A stretch of DNA of 64,000 nucleotides from the NCBI RefSeq assembly GCF_008831285.2, contig NC_045140.1, positions 10,042,505 to 10,106,504 of the forward strand. The letters are read 5' to 3'. A model generated the notes under the pieces. It worked only from the letters and a program-made list of their open reading frames with translations. It made no database searches and was not told the origin of the DNA. Both the position numbers and the translations under genes were made by a program. Every line of letters starts with the position of its first letter. Position 1 is the stretch's first letter. The DNA comes from Nymphaea colorata (taxonomy: Eukaryota > Streptophyta > Magnoliopsida > Nymphaeales > Nymphaeaceae). Shown piece by piece: positions 55,133-64,000 of this stretch.

Positions 55133-57892
55133 TCATTTTCCTGGGTTATTCTTTAGGTACCCCAACACTCTTTCTGCACTCTTCCAGTAACAATCAGTAG
55201 GAGCATGCATAAACTGACTCAACACATTCACAGCATAAGTAATATCAGGGCGAGTAAGAGTAAGATAGATGAGCTTACCAACCAGCCTCTGATACCGCCT
55301 TTTTCCTTCTTCATCTAGGATGTTGCCAGTTTTGATGCTTATCTTTGTACCAGACTCCATTGGAGTTTGAAATGGTCTGCATCCAAGTTTGCTTGTCTCC
55401 TTTAGAAGATCCAGAGTGTATTTCCTTTGGCTCATAACCAGCCCTGTCTCTGACCGAGCAATCTCTATCCCCAGAAAGTACCTTAGTTTACCCAAATCTT
55501 TAAGATCAAATTCAACAGCTAACCTCTCCTTCATCTTCTTTTTCTCTTCTTCATCGTCACCTGTGACTATCATATCATCAACATACACAAGAAGAAGACT
55601 CACCAGGCCATCTCTCTGCTTAATGAATAGGGTGTGATCACCATTTCTCTGTTTGTATCCATTTGTCTTCATCACTATCCTCAGTCTTTCAAACCATGCT
55701 CTAGGAGACTGCTTTAATCCATACAAGGCTTTCTTAAAATGACAGCATTTTCCGCTTTGAACATATCCAGGAGGCATACTCATATAGACCTCTTCTTCTA
55801 GATTGCCATTCAAGAATGCGTTCTTAACATCAAGTTGATCCATGCTCCACCCCTTTTTCACGGCAAGTGCCAATATGACCCTCACAGTTTTCAGTTTGGC
55901 AACAGGGGCAAAGGTTTCAAGATAATCAATACCATATTTCTGGCTGAACCCCTTTGCAACAAGCCGAGCCTTATACCTTTCCACAGTACCATCTGGTTTG
56001 TACTTCACATTGAACACCCACTTTGAACCAACTAAATGAGTCCCTTTGGGAATATCCACAACTTCCCAAGTGTCATTCTTTGCCAAGGCATTCATCTCTT
56101 CTGTCATGGCCTGTAGCCATTTAGGATCCTCTCTAGCATCTTCCACACACCTGGGAATAACAGACTTAGACAAGGATGTTATAAAGCATTTGTAATCCTT
56201 ACTCAATTTCGCATAAGAGACAAATCTCTGAATAGGATGAGAAGTGCAAGACCTGGTGCCCTTGCGCAGGGCTATAGGAAGCTCTTCATTGATTAGACTT
56301 GGGTCATCCGGGGAGCTCACAGGATTGGGATTGGTTACATCAAGATTTTCAATCACATCTGTCTTCTTCCTTCTGTACACCTGGCCAAACAAATGATCAC
56401 AGGCTGTAGGCTGATTATCAACAAGACCCTCGTCCATGTGACGGTCTCTATCATCTCTGACTGTGTCTGCCACACTGTCACTGGCCTTGTAATCCAAGAA
56501 ATCCGTAAACTGAATCAACTGATTTGAGGAATACTCTTCACTACTGTGTCCTAGATACTCCCCCTGAAGAGGATTCACATGAAAGTATGTCTCATGTTCA
56601 TGGAAGGTGACGTCCCGAGAAACATAGACTTTAGAGGTGGTAGGATCAACACATTTGTATCCCTTCTGAGTGGAGGAATACCCCAGGAAGACAGCCTTGA
56701 CAGACCGAGGATCAAGTTTCTTGAGGGTGGGACTATGGTCATGAACAAAACAGACACACCCGAACACCCGAGGAGTAAGAGGCCAGGGATTCTGAGAAGG
56801 CCAAAGCATAGAGTACGGGGAATAGCCCTGCAACACACGGGTAGGCATACGGTTGATAAGGTGGGCACTAGTGAGAAGCGCATCACCCCAGTAGCGCTTG
56901 GGAACCTGTCGATGGAACAGAAGAGCCCGAGTAACATCAAGCAAATGGCGATTCTTTCGTTCAGCCACGCCATTTTGGGGAGGTGTGTAACTACATGACG
57001 TTTCATGGACAATACCCTTGCTCTTCAAGAAATCATCTAGGGATTGAGAGACATACTCTCTAGCATTATCGGTGCGAAAAGCTTGGACAGACGTCTGAAA
57101 CTGAGTCTCAACAAAGGCCACAAAATTTTTTACAATAACGGGAACTTCACTACGTTCTTTCAACAGATACACGAACGTACAACGGGAGTAATCATCAATA
57201 AGGGTCATAAAGTAATGAAAACCACGACAAGTGGGTACTCCCGAAGGACCCCAAACATCAGAATGAACCAAAGCAAATGGACGAGTGGTTTTATTGAATG
57301 AAATAGGGTACGAGGCCCTAACATGTTTAGCTAACTGACACACTTCACAGGTGAAGGAGTCCATGGAAACAAAATGAAACAAACTAGGAAACAACTTCTT
57401 AATCAATGGAAACGGAAGATGACCAAGCCGCTCGTGCCATCGCATAATAGTAGATCTGTCTTCCATGCCTGACAACTGTCCACTAGTGGCTGAAATAAGA
57501 GCGGACGCAACCTGCACAGGCAGTCTGTAGAGTCCATCAATAGCCGAACCAATCCCAATCTTCTGCCCCGTCACCAAGTCCTGCAGAAAACACCGATCAG
57601 CAGAAAAGATCAGATTACAGTTGAGCTCTTTAGTAATACTGCTGACAGATAACAAATTCACAGGAATATTGGGAACATGAAGAGCATTATGAAGACAGTA
57701 TTTATTTAACAAGGACAAACTCCCTTTACCAGCCACAGAGATAGAAGAACCATCAGCCATAGATACACGTTGCTGCCCCGAAGACAATTTGTATTCTTGG
57801 AACATCTTAGGGTCCCCTGTCATATGATGCGTAGCACCACTGTCAACAATCCAATCACCATGTGAGGAATTACCTTGGTCACTAGTGGCCAC
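55133..57892 (-). CDS. pol: Element G pol: protease, integrase, reverse transcriptase
   Basis: 919 codons, open on the minus strand; the listed start is a GTG inside a longer open stretch. Domains: protease WIVDSGATHHMT (D17-S-G); integrase zinc site H153/H158/C182/C185; catalytic D212 (VHSDVWGP), D275 (RTDNAREY) and E311 (NGVAERKNRH), the D-D-E triad; GKR-like C-terminus; RT from KNDTWEVVDIP with WVFNVKYKPDGTVERYKARL, LDVKNAFLNG, LYGLKQSPRAW and the catalytic YVDDMIVTGDD (D772, D773). The frame ends at TGA after YLKNNPGK, where relatives read GKG, so a G-to-T change truncates RNase H. These proteins cut, reverse transcribe and insert the element. Confidence 0.9.
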   Translation of the reverse strand: MATSDQGNSSHGDWIVDSGATHHMTGDPKMFQEYKLSSGQQRVSMADGSSISVAGKGSLSLLNKYCLHNALHVPNIPVNLLSVSSITKELNCNLIFSADRCFLQDLVTGQKIGIGSAIDGLYRLPVQVASALISATSGQLSGMEDRSTIMRWHERLGHLPFPLIKKLFPSLFHFVSMDSFTCEVCQLAKHVRASYPISFNKTTRPFALVHSDVWGPSGVPTCRGFHYFMTLIDDYSRCTFVYLLKERSEVPVIVKNFVAFVETQFQTSVQAFRTDNAREYVSQSLDDFLKSKGIVHETSCSYTPPQNGVAERKNRHLLDVTRALLFHRQVPKRYWGDALLTSAHLINRMPTRVLQGYSPYSMLWPSQNPWPLTPRVFGCVCFVHDHSPTLKKLDPRSVKAVFLGYSSTQKGYKCVDPTTSKVYVSRDVTFHEHETYFHVNPLQGEYLGHSSEEYSSNQLIQFTDFLDYKASDSVADTVRDDRDRHMDEGLVDNQPTACDHLFGQVYRRKKTDVIENLDVTNPNPVSSPDDPSLINEELPIALRKGTRSCTSHPIQRFVSYAKLSKDYKCFITSLSKSVIPRCVEDAREDPKWLQAMTEEMNALAKNDTWEVVDIPKGTHLVGSKWVFNVKYKPDGTVERYKARLVAKGFSQKYGIDYLETFAPVAKLKTVRVILALAVKKGWSMDQLDVKNAFLNGNLEEEVYMSMPPGYVQSGKCCHFKKALYGLKQSPRAWFERLRIVMKTNGYKQRNGDHTLFIKQRDGLVSLLLVYVDDMIVTGDDEEEKKKMKERLAVEFDLKDLGKLRYFLGIEIARSETGLVMSQRKYTLDLLKETSKLGCRPFQTPMESGTKISIKTGNILDEEGKRRYQRLVGKLIYLTLTRPDITYAVNVLSQFMHAPTDCYWKSAERVLGYLKNNPGK

Positions 57893-57903
57893 GAGAGGTT
57901 GGG

Positions 57904-58908
57904 CTAACTTAGCCCCCTCAAACGTGGAAGTTCCTCCTGAGTAGTAGACAGCCGGCTGATATACGCTTGCAGTTCTTTGATTTGATCGGAGGAAAGCTTA
58001 GATTTGGCAACATTTGAAGGACTACTCTGACTAGGCTCAGGCACAGAAGGACTCCGGCGGCTAGAAGGAGGACGACCCCGGACAAGCCGCCTCTCAGGAT
58101 GAAGATCCCAACAAAAATGAACAGAATGTCCTGATTTGTTGCAATGGCTACACCGCCGAACAGGACGCTGTCCAATCCCAGAAGCACGACTAACAAAGGC
58201 TGAAGGAGAACTCCCCTGACTGGTGTCAATATGCATCACCTGTCGACGCTGTTCCTCAGATTCCACACGGGCATACACCTCTTCAATTCCGGGGACCTCG
58301 TCACAATTGAAAATTTGGCTCCTAATGGATTCAAATTCATCGCGTAAGCCTCCGAGGAAAAGAAACGTCCGATCCATCCACTCTTTGTCCCAGTACAAGG
58401 CATGATCAGACCCACAGTGCCAGTCATCATTCACATGGTAGTCAAGTTCCTCCCACTTAGTCTTTAGGGCTGCAAAGAAAGCGGCTACAGACAAGTCACC
58501 CTGTTTAAGAGAGTATATGCTACGTTTGATTTGGTACGTACGCAATACTCTCTTCTTACGGCCATACATCCGTGCAAGTACAGTCCGCATGTCGTAGGCA
58601 GTCGATTTACGCAAGATCAAAGGTTGAATATCTGCAGAAACAGAACTAATAATCCATACTTTAACCTGACTATCTTCCAACGTCCAAGTAGCCCATCGCG
58701 GATCGGTTTTTGAAGGTGCAGGCTTCTCCCCAGTGATGTAGGGCAGGCGACCACGATTGGTTATCCCAATTTCTAGGGCAGCCGACCAAGAGAGATAGTT
58801 ATCCTTGTTCAGCCGGATGGAGGTGACTTGAACAGGCAAGATCTCGCTCTTGGTATTGCTGCCCGAGTCTAGGGCATCATCGATCTTGAGGGACATCTCC
58901 TCGGCCAT
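57904..58908 (-). CDS. gag: Element G gag
   Basis: 334 residues from the ATG at 58908 (MAEEMSLKIDD). The frame also stays open upstream to 59211 through a GC-rich Ala/Ser/Arg stretch that I regard as leader. It encodes IRLNKDNYLSWSAALEI, RWATWTLEDSQVKVWIISSV and GRKKRVLRTYQIKRSIYSLK, then FLGGLRDEFESIRSQI. The zinc knuckle CSHCNKSGHSVHFC (C-x2-C-x4-H-x4-C) is followed by a Ser/Pro-rich tail. It ends with TAG at 57904 in a frame different from pol. It would be the capsid protein that packages element RNA. Confidence 0.9.
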   Translation of the reverse strand: MAEEMSLKIDDALDSGSNTKSEILPVQVTSIRLNKDNYLSWSAALEIGITNRGRLPYITGEKPAPSKTDPRWATWTLEDSQVKVWIISSVSADIQPLILRKSTAYDMRTVLARMYGRKKRVLRTYQIKRSIYSLKQGDLSVAAFFAALKTKWEELDYHVNDDWHCGSDHALYWDKEWMDRTFLFLGGLRDEFESIRSQIFNCDEVPGIEEVYARVESEEQRRQVMHIDTSQGSSPSAFVSRASGIGQRPVRRCSHCNKSGHSVHFCWDLHPERRLVRGRPPSSRRSPSVPEPSQSSPSNVAKSKLSSDQIKELQAYISRLSTTQEELPRLRGLS

Positions 58909-59256
58909 CACAATCACCAAGGAGAAAGAATACCCAGCACCAGAGACGACAAACAAGAGGCAGCGGCGGTGCGGGAGAGAGCGACGGCGGTGGGCAGCAG
59001 TGGCGCGGGACGGCGATGGCGCTGAAGTGGCGACGGCGGCGCTGAAGTGGGCGACGGCGGCGCTGGACCGCGGCAACGCAGCAGAGAACAACCGCGCTGG
59101 ACGATGGCGGCGCAGGTGGCAGCACTGGACGGTGGCGGCGCAGCTGGCAGCGCTGGACGGCGGCGGCGCAACAGCGGCAGAGAAAAAAAACGGCGGAAAC
59201 AGCAACGGCAAAAAACGGCAGAAACACGACTATCACACCAACGATCTCTCACGCGT
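58909..59256 (-). other. GC-rich leader of element G
   Basis: Between the primer site and the gag ATG. About 58975-59165 is dominated by GGCGGC/GCCGCC-type words (gcgacggcgg, gcgctgga), far richer in GC than the rest of the window. All frames are open by composition, which creates spurious long ORFs on both strands. Confidence 0.7.
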
Positions 59257-59257
59257 T

Positions 59258-59270
59258 GGCTCTGATACCA
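59258..59270 (-). promoter_or_regulatory. Primer-binding site of element G
   Basis: TGGTATCAGAGCC on the minus strand, directly adjacent to the 5' LTR end at 59271; complementary to the 3' end of initiator tRNA-Met. Confidence 0.9.
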
Positions 59271-59548
59271 TGTAGAAACACACACCAAGATGGAGAGAAA
59301 GAGAAGGACCACACAATATACGTGGAAAACCTCAAAGAGAGGTGAAAAACCACGGAGAAGCTCTAACCTAGGTGCACAACCGCAACCCTAGGAAAGAGAA
59401 AATGTTATTCCACTTAATCAACAATTACACTATAAGTGGGATTAAATAAGAGGGAAAAACGCCTAGGGTACCGAGCCACTCTCGGTACCCGTGCCCATGG
59501 GACCGGGTCTGGATCCAGACCCGGTTCCCTACACATGATATGTTAACA
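59271..59548 (-). repeat. 5' LTR of element G
   Basis: 278 bp, nearly identical to 54332-54616. Host sequence resumes with the CATAG duplication. Confidence 0.95.
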
Positions 59549-60499
59549 CATAGTTTGATACAACAAGAAAACCTGCTAAACTAGTTAAATTCATATGTTA
59601 ATTATTCCTAGAGCTAGTATTAGCATCACGATTTTTGGAATTTAGAATCGCCCAAAGCATGGCATCAACCTCTTTATTTAAATAAATCGTGAATATCATT
59701 TATGTCTCATTTGGTGATGTATAAAAGGTAGCAGTCATAAACCCACAAAATCTGCAACCTTATGCTTTTATGGACACATTCAGGTTGTGAAAGGGAAAAA
59801 CAAATTTGAAACTTTAAGGAAGATTGAATAACTAAATCCCCAAGAGAAAAATACTTAGAGATTAGCAAGACAAAATACACTTTAGCTGCTACAAAGAAAT
59901 AAGATAAACAAAGCAATCAGAGAACTTTGAAGGCTAAATGTGACTTCCACATTAAATTCAGAGTAAAAACTCATCATATTGCTTTGTTTATGACCTATGA
60001 GGGGCATGAACTATTTATCAAAAGAGAACTAAAAAAAAAATTGCGAATAAAACCAGGAAAAGGTTCAATGTAAAATTATTGAAGGAGAAGATGCATACAA
60101 GACAACACAAGTGAGAAAGCAAAAAACCAAAAGAAAGCACGGAAAGTAAGGTTTTAGCTGTGAAATATGGGTACGGAGATATGGATACAGAAATCGCAAC
60201 TTTAGAAAGAGCGGGTACCAGGGTATGACAGGATATACATATGCATTATGCAAAATGACAAAAAAAAAAATCAAAATGCAAGAAAGATTTAAATAAAAAA
60301 GTTATATAAATAAAACATTACATGTTAATGAACCATAACTCTAAAAACAAAATGAAAACTGATTTGAAAAAAATTAAGTCAACTAAAAATTAAGCAGTTT
60401 GGATCAGTTTCGATCTAAAATTAAGCAGTTTGGGTACGGGTATGACGAGAAGGGGTACGTGGACCCTAATGAAGTACCCATGTGACTTAGATATTTATA
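59549..60499. repeat. Tandem repeat unit 2 (951 bp)
   Basis: Starts catagtttgatacaacaag and ends atgtgacttagatatttata. About 90% identical to unit 3 by eye. Confidence 0.9.
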
Positions 60500-61467
60500 C
60501 ATAGTTTGATACAACAAGAAAACTTCCTAAACTAGTTAAATTCATATGTTAATTATTCCTAGAGCTAGTATTAGCATCATGATTTTTGGAATTTAGAATC
60601 GCCCAAAGCATTGCATCCACCTCTTTATTTAAGTAAATCGTGAATATCATTTATGTCTCATTAGGAGATGTACAAAAGATAACAGTCATAAACCCGCAAA
60701 ATCTGCAACCTTATGTTTTTATGGACACATTCAGGTTGTGAAAGGGAAAAACAAATTTGAAAATTTAAGGAAAATTGAATAACTAAATCCCCAAGAGAAA
60801 AAAAAATATTTAGAGATTAACAAGATAAAATACAATTCAGCTGCTACAAAGAATTAAGATAAACAAAGCAATCAGAGAACTTTGAAGGCTAAATGTGACT
60901 TCCACATTAAATTCAGAGTAAAAACTCATCATATTGCTTTGTTTGACCTATGAGGGGCATGAACTGTTTATCAAAAGAGAACAAACAAAAAATCACGACA
61001 TAAAACCAGGAAAAGGTTCAATCTAAAATTATTGAAGGAGAAGATGCATACAAGAGAACACGAGTGGGAAAGCAAACAACCAAAAGAAAGCACGGAAAGT
61101 AAGGTTTTAGCTGTGAAATACTAGACAACTAAGTCATATGGGTATGGGTACGGAGATATGGATACGAACATGGCAACTTTAGAAAAAGTGGGTACCAGGG
61201 TATGACAGGATATACATATGTATTACGCAAAATAACACAAAAAAAATCAGAATGAAAGCAAGATTTAAATAAAAAAGTTATATAAATAAAGACATTACAC
61301 ATTAATGAACCATAACTCTAAAAACAAAATGAAAACTGATTTGAAAAAAATTAAGTCAACCAAAAAGTAAGCAGTTTGGATCAGTTTCGATCTAAAATTA
61401 AGAATCTTGGGTATGGGTAAGACGACAAGGGGTACGTGGACCCTAATGAAGTACCCATGTGACTTAG
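60500..61467. repeat. Tandem repeat unit 3
   Basis: Same start word as unit 2. Its right part (61129-61467) has MITE-like ends ctaagtcatatgggta and tacccatgtgacttag, the same terminal motif as the MITE at 49464. Units 1 and 2 carry partly deleted versions. Confidence 0.9.
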
Positions 61468-61791
61468 TGTATAATATATTCTCAAAGTACAACTTGGAGA
61501 AATTTTCAAAGTGTAGTGTCCTTGGAGAAAGTAATTTCTTGGTAATCTAGTACAGCAGTTGTAACTTGTAATTGGAATTTATCTTCTGGACGGACAACTG
61601 TGCCTTCTCATTTGTTATGAAAAGCATTTATCTGCTTCATGTTTAAGAAAAGTAACCTTGTCTACAGTTGACCGTCCAGAAGTTAAATTCCAATTACAAC
61701 TGCTGTACTGATTACCAAAAAATTACTTTCTCCAAAGACACTCTAAACTTTGAAAATTTCTCCAAGTTGTACTTTGAGAATATATTATACA
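61468..61791. mobile_element. Hairpin MITE, 324 bp with arms of about 130 bp
   Basis: Left arm from tgtataatatattctcaaag through acaacttggagaaa, ccttggagaaagtaat, acagcagttgtaa and ttctggacgg; the right arm is its reverse complement with scattered mismatches, ending at 61791. The loop is about 60 bp. TAG flanks both ends (61465-61467 and 61792-61794), a possible 3-bp target duplication. It sits exactly between unit 3 and the partial unit 4 (from about 61792 to 61896). Confidence 0.8.
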
Positions 61792-64000
61792 TAGCTTGAT
61801 ACAACAAGAAAACTTCCTAAACTAGTTAAATTCATATGTTAATTATTCCTGGAGCTAGTATTAGCATCATGAGTTTTGGAATTTAGAATTGTGTAAAGGA
61901 AATTATTCCATGTTGAACTGGAAGACATTAATGAAGAAGCCATGGAGCCATCTGCTTCAACACATCTAGAATTTCTGAATCTTAGAATCATCTAGAACAA
62001 ACACAGAAATCATTTTTTCCTCCACTTACAGAAAACTTTGTAACATCTTTGGTGTCTGTGACTACCAAAACATCCAAAATTGAACCAACCAAAAGACAAA
62101 GTTGAAGCAAGGCAATCAGAGAACTTTGAAGACGAAATAGTATTTCCACATTGAATTCAGAAAAATATATCATCATCTTGCCTTGCAAATAAATCCCAAA
62201 ATATTTTAGATACCAATGGAAATAAGGGGACTCTAAAGATCAAATCCTACTGCCTCATTGAATCCAGAAATTTTTTCCGTAATCTTGTTTTCTGACCAAG
62301 ATATAAATTTTAAAATGCAAGAAAAGAAACATATGCATGCATACATACCCACATAAACATATAATGCATACATATTTGCACCAATAAATGCAGATATTTG
62401 AAACTGCTTCAGCTAGAGATACTTAATTACATTGACAAAGCAAGTCAATTCTAGAACCACATTGAATTCATAAATTGACGTCAATATCCTGTCTTGCAAA
62501 TGAAATCACAAAAATATTTCCAGAAATGAATCTAAAAAATTAAAAATTATAAAAAAAAGATAAGGTCGATTCAAATAATTAAGCAACAAAAGACACAAGT
62601 AACATGCATTTACTGGTTATTTGAAATGTTTCTTCCCAAGCTGGTAATAGCCTCTTAAAATTTATTCATTATTTATTTGTTTATATTCTATAATAGCTCA
62701 CATGGTATAAGATGATGGAGTTGTCACCTGCATGAGAAAAACACAAGATTTTTGAAATAAGCACATCGGGCTGCAAAAGTTAACAAGACATCACATGCAA
62801 CAAAACGTAGAGCAAAAGCGACCTGACACATAAAAGCATAAAGCAAAAATTATCTGACGCAAAAAATGACAGACAAGTTAGAGAAAAGCTATGTTGGCAA
62901 AGTAGACAAGTGGATGGGAAAGCTTGCCAGTCCAGAAGTGCTACATAATGCCTACTTAATTTTGCACCCAAAAGTACCATTTCTCTATGTTTCCTTGCAT
63001 TCAAACTTGTGAGCACAAGGGGCTTGTTGGTGCAACACTGCATAACCTTCTTGCATAAAAAAAACTGTGCAGTGTTTGTGAGAGAAAAAGACAATAATAA
63101 CATGAACTACAAAGCTTGCATAACACAGACGTGCCACCATTATGGATGTTAAAAAAGAGGGTCAATTCTTTTGCAGTGAATTACAAAAAGAAAAACAGAA
63201 GAATCAGGATTAGTAGGATAATTGGCTTCCCCTGTGACAGAATATCCAAGGTAGAACTATGGTCAACAATATCAGCAACATTTCAAAATATCCCAATAAA
63301 AATACCAAATACAAGTGAAACAAAAAAATGTGAAAACATTACCAGTTAAAAAATAAAACATAAAAAATAAAAAATATTTATGTGATATTTTTTGAAAAAA
63401 AAAATTAAGTCCTTTGTAAACTTTTTTGGGTTTCATTAAACATTTTAGTAACTACTTTGAATTTTTACCAACGCTTTTGTGAAAAAATTAGTACAAAACT
63501 GTAATTCATAATCTATTCTACTAAGTTGTACACCTTTTAGTTTGTTTAAACTGAGAATTTTCTGAGAGAATTCTTGCTAATAAAAACCTGACAAACATGC
63601 ATTTGTCATAAAAGTACAAGACGCTGACATTACATATGCAACTTTAACTCCATACAAGGTTTTCAAAATTAGTATAAAATTTTGAAAATTTAAACTAAGC
63701 CTAGGTCCCAAATCAACAACTTTCAATTACAACAAAATTTGTTTTTTATGAATAATATGCTTAACTACTCACAACAATAGTTTTATAGTTAGCATCAAAC
63801 ATCCCCAGTAACATGATAAATATGATTAAACCCTACCTACATTCACAAATACATTCTCAAGTTTTTGTCAATGAGCTTTCCGTCACATTTTTTGAGAATG
63901 TTGAGATTTTCGGGAAAATCTCAGGAAAATTTTCTGCAATATATAACACATAATAGAAGAAATTAAGAGTTTTACAATAATTTGTTTACAGACACACTCA
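61792..64000. other. Partial fourth repeat unit, then AT-rich intron DNA
   Basis: 61792-61896 matches the start of units 2 and 3 (gatacaacaagaaaac, ttaattattcct). At about 62115-62170 a diverged piece of the same unit recurs (caatcagagaactttgaag, tttccacattgaattcag). The rest is AT-rich with no CTF4 WD40 exon recognised on the minus strand, so the intron probably continues past the window. Confidence 0.5.

Larger units (their letters stand above)
54332..59548 (-). mobile_element. Young, nearly intact Copia element G
   Basis: LTRs 54332-54616 (285 bp) and 59271-59548 (278 bp) differ by one substitution (gaggagag versus gaggaaag) and a 7-bp indel. A perfect target duplication CATAG lies at 54327-54331 and 59549-59553. 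The primer site touches the 5' LTR, and the polypurine tract CTTGAGGGGGAG touches the 3' LTR. Gag and pol are long open frames with one nonsense codon in pol and a frame offset between gag and pol. It is in the same orientation as the CTF4 gene, inside its inferred intron. Confidence 0.95.

Noticed and set aside
58850-59312. Four overlapping long frames on both strands in the GC-rich leader of element G
   Set aside because: High GC removes stop codons by chance; gag homology begins only at the ATG at 58908.

Overview
The window is nuclear DNA of a land plant, most likely a seed plant with a repeat-rich genome. The evidence is spliced genes with GT-AG introns, a fragment of a plant-type BOI-related RING ligase gene, a plant CTF4/WDHD1 gene, and dense Ty1/Copia and Ty3/Gypsy LTR retrotransposons whose primer sites match initiator tRNA-Met (TGGTATCAGAGCC). 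Three host-gene remnants or parts are visible: the 3' end of an unrecognised gene with 51-bp coding repeats (1-1135, +), a BOI-like exon pair cut off by a Gypsy LTR (18640-18942, +), and the eight 3' exons of a CTF4/WDHD1 homologue (51188-48619, -). Nearly everything else is mobile or repeated DNA, mostly decayed.

Layout. 1-3.3 kb: repeat-coding gene end and its 3' flank, with a GT/poly-G tract. 3.4-11.5 kb: three decayed Copia copies, including one with both LTRs on the minus strand (5175-10207). 11.5-18.6 kb: AT-rich DNA without recognisable genes but with a clean hAT-like MITE (15501-15927). 18.6-22.1 kb: the BOI fragment, then a 3'-truncated Gypsy element carrying a solo LTR in its gag. 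22.6-43.8 kb: a Russian-doll stack of Copia elements. An old element C is split by element A (23962-36791), which is itself split in its leader by element B (24424-32330). B's leader holds about 3.2 kb of unassigned DNA with a 175-bp triple repeat. A short gag-less element E (40338-43540, -) sits in the 3' LTR of C.

43.8-48.6 kb: downstream flank of the CTF4 gene, with two TIR-type elements; one of them (47189-48003) is built of repeated 12-bp palindromes. 48.6-51.2 kb: CTF4 exons, with a MITE whose target duplication abuts a splice donor. 51.2 kb to the window end: no further CTF4 exon is visible, so the intron is probably more than 12.8 kb. It holds a tandem array of units of about 950 bp, a hairpin MITE and a very young, nearly intact Copia element (54332-59548, -) in the same orientation as the gene.

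No novel enzymatic or defence system was found. The most informative signals are the datable nesting order, transposon boundaries supported by target-site duplications, and the interplay of transposons with CTF4 splicing. All homology calls were made by reading translations by eye; no database search was run.
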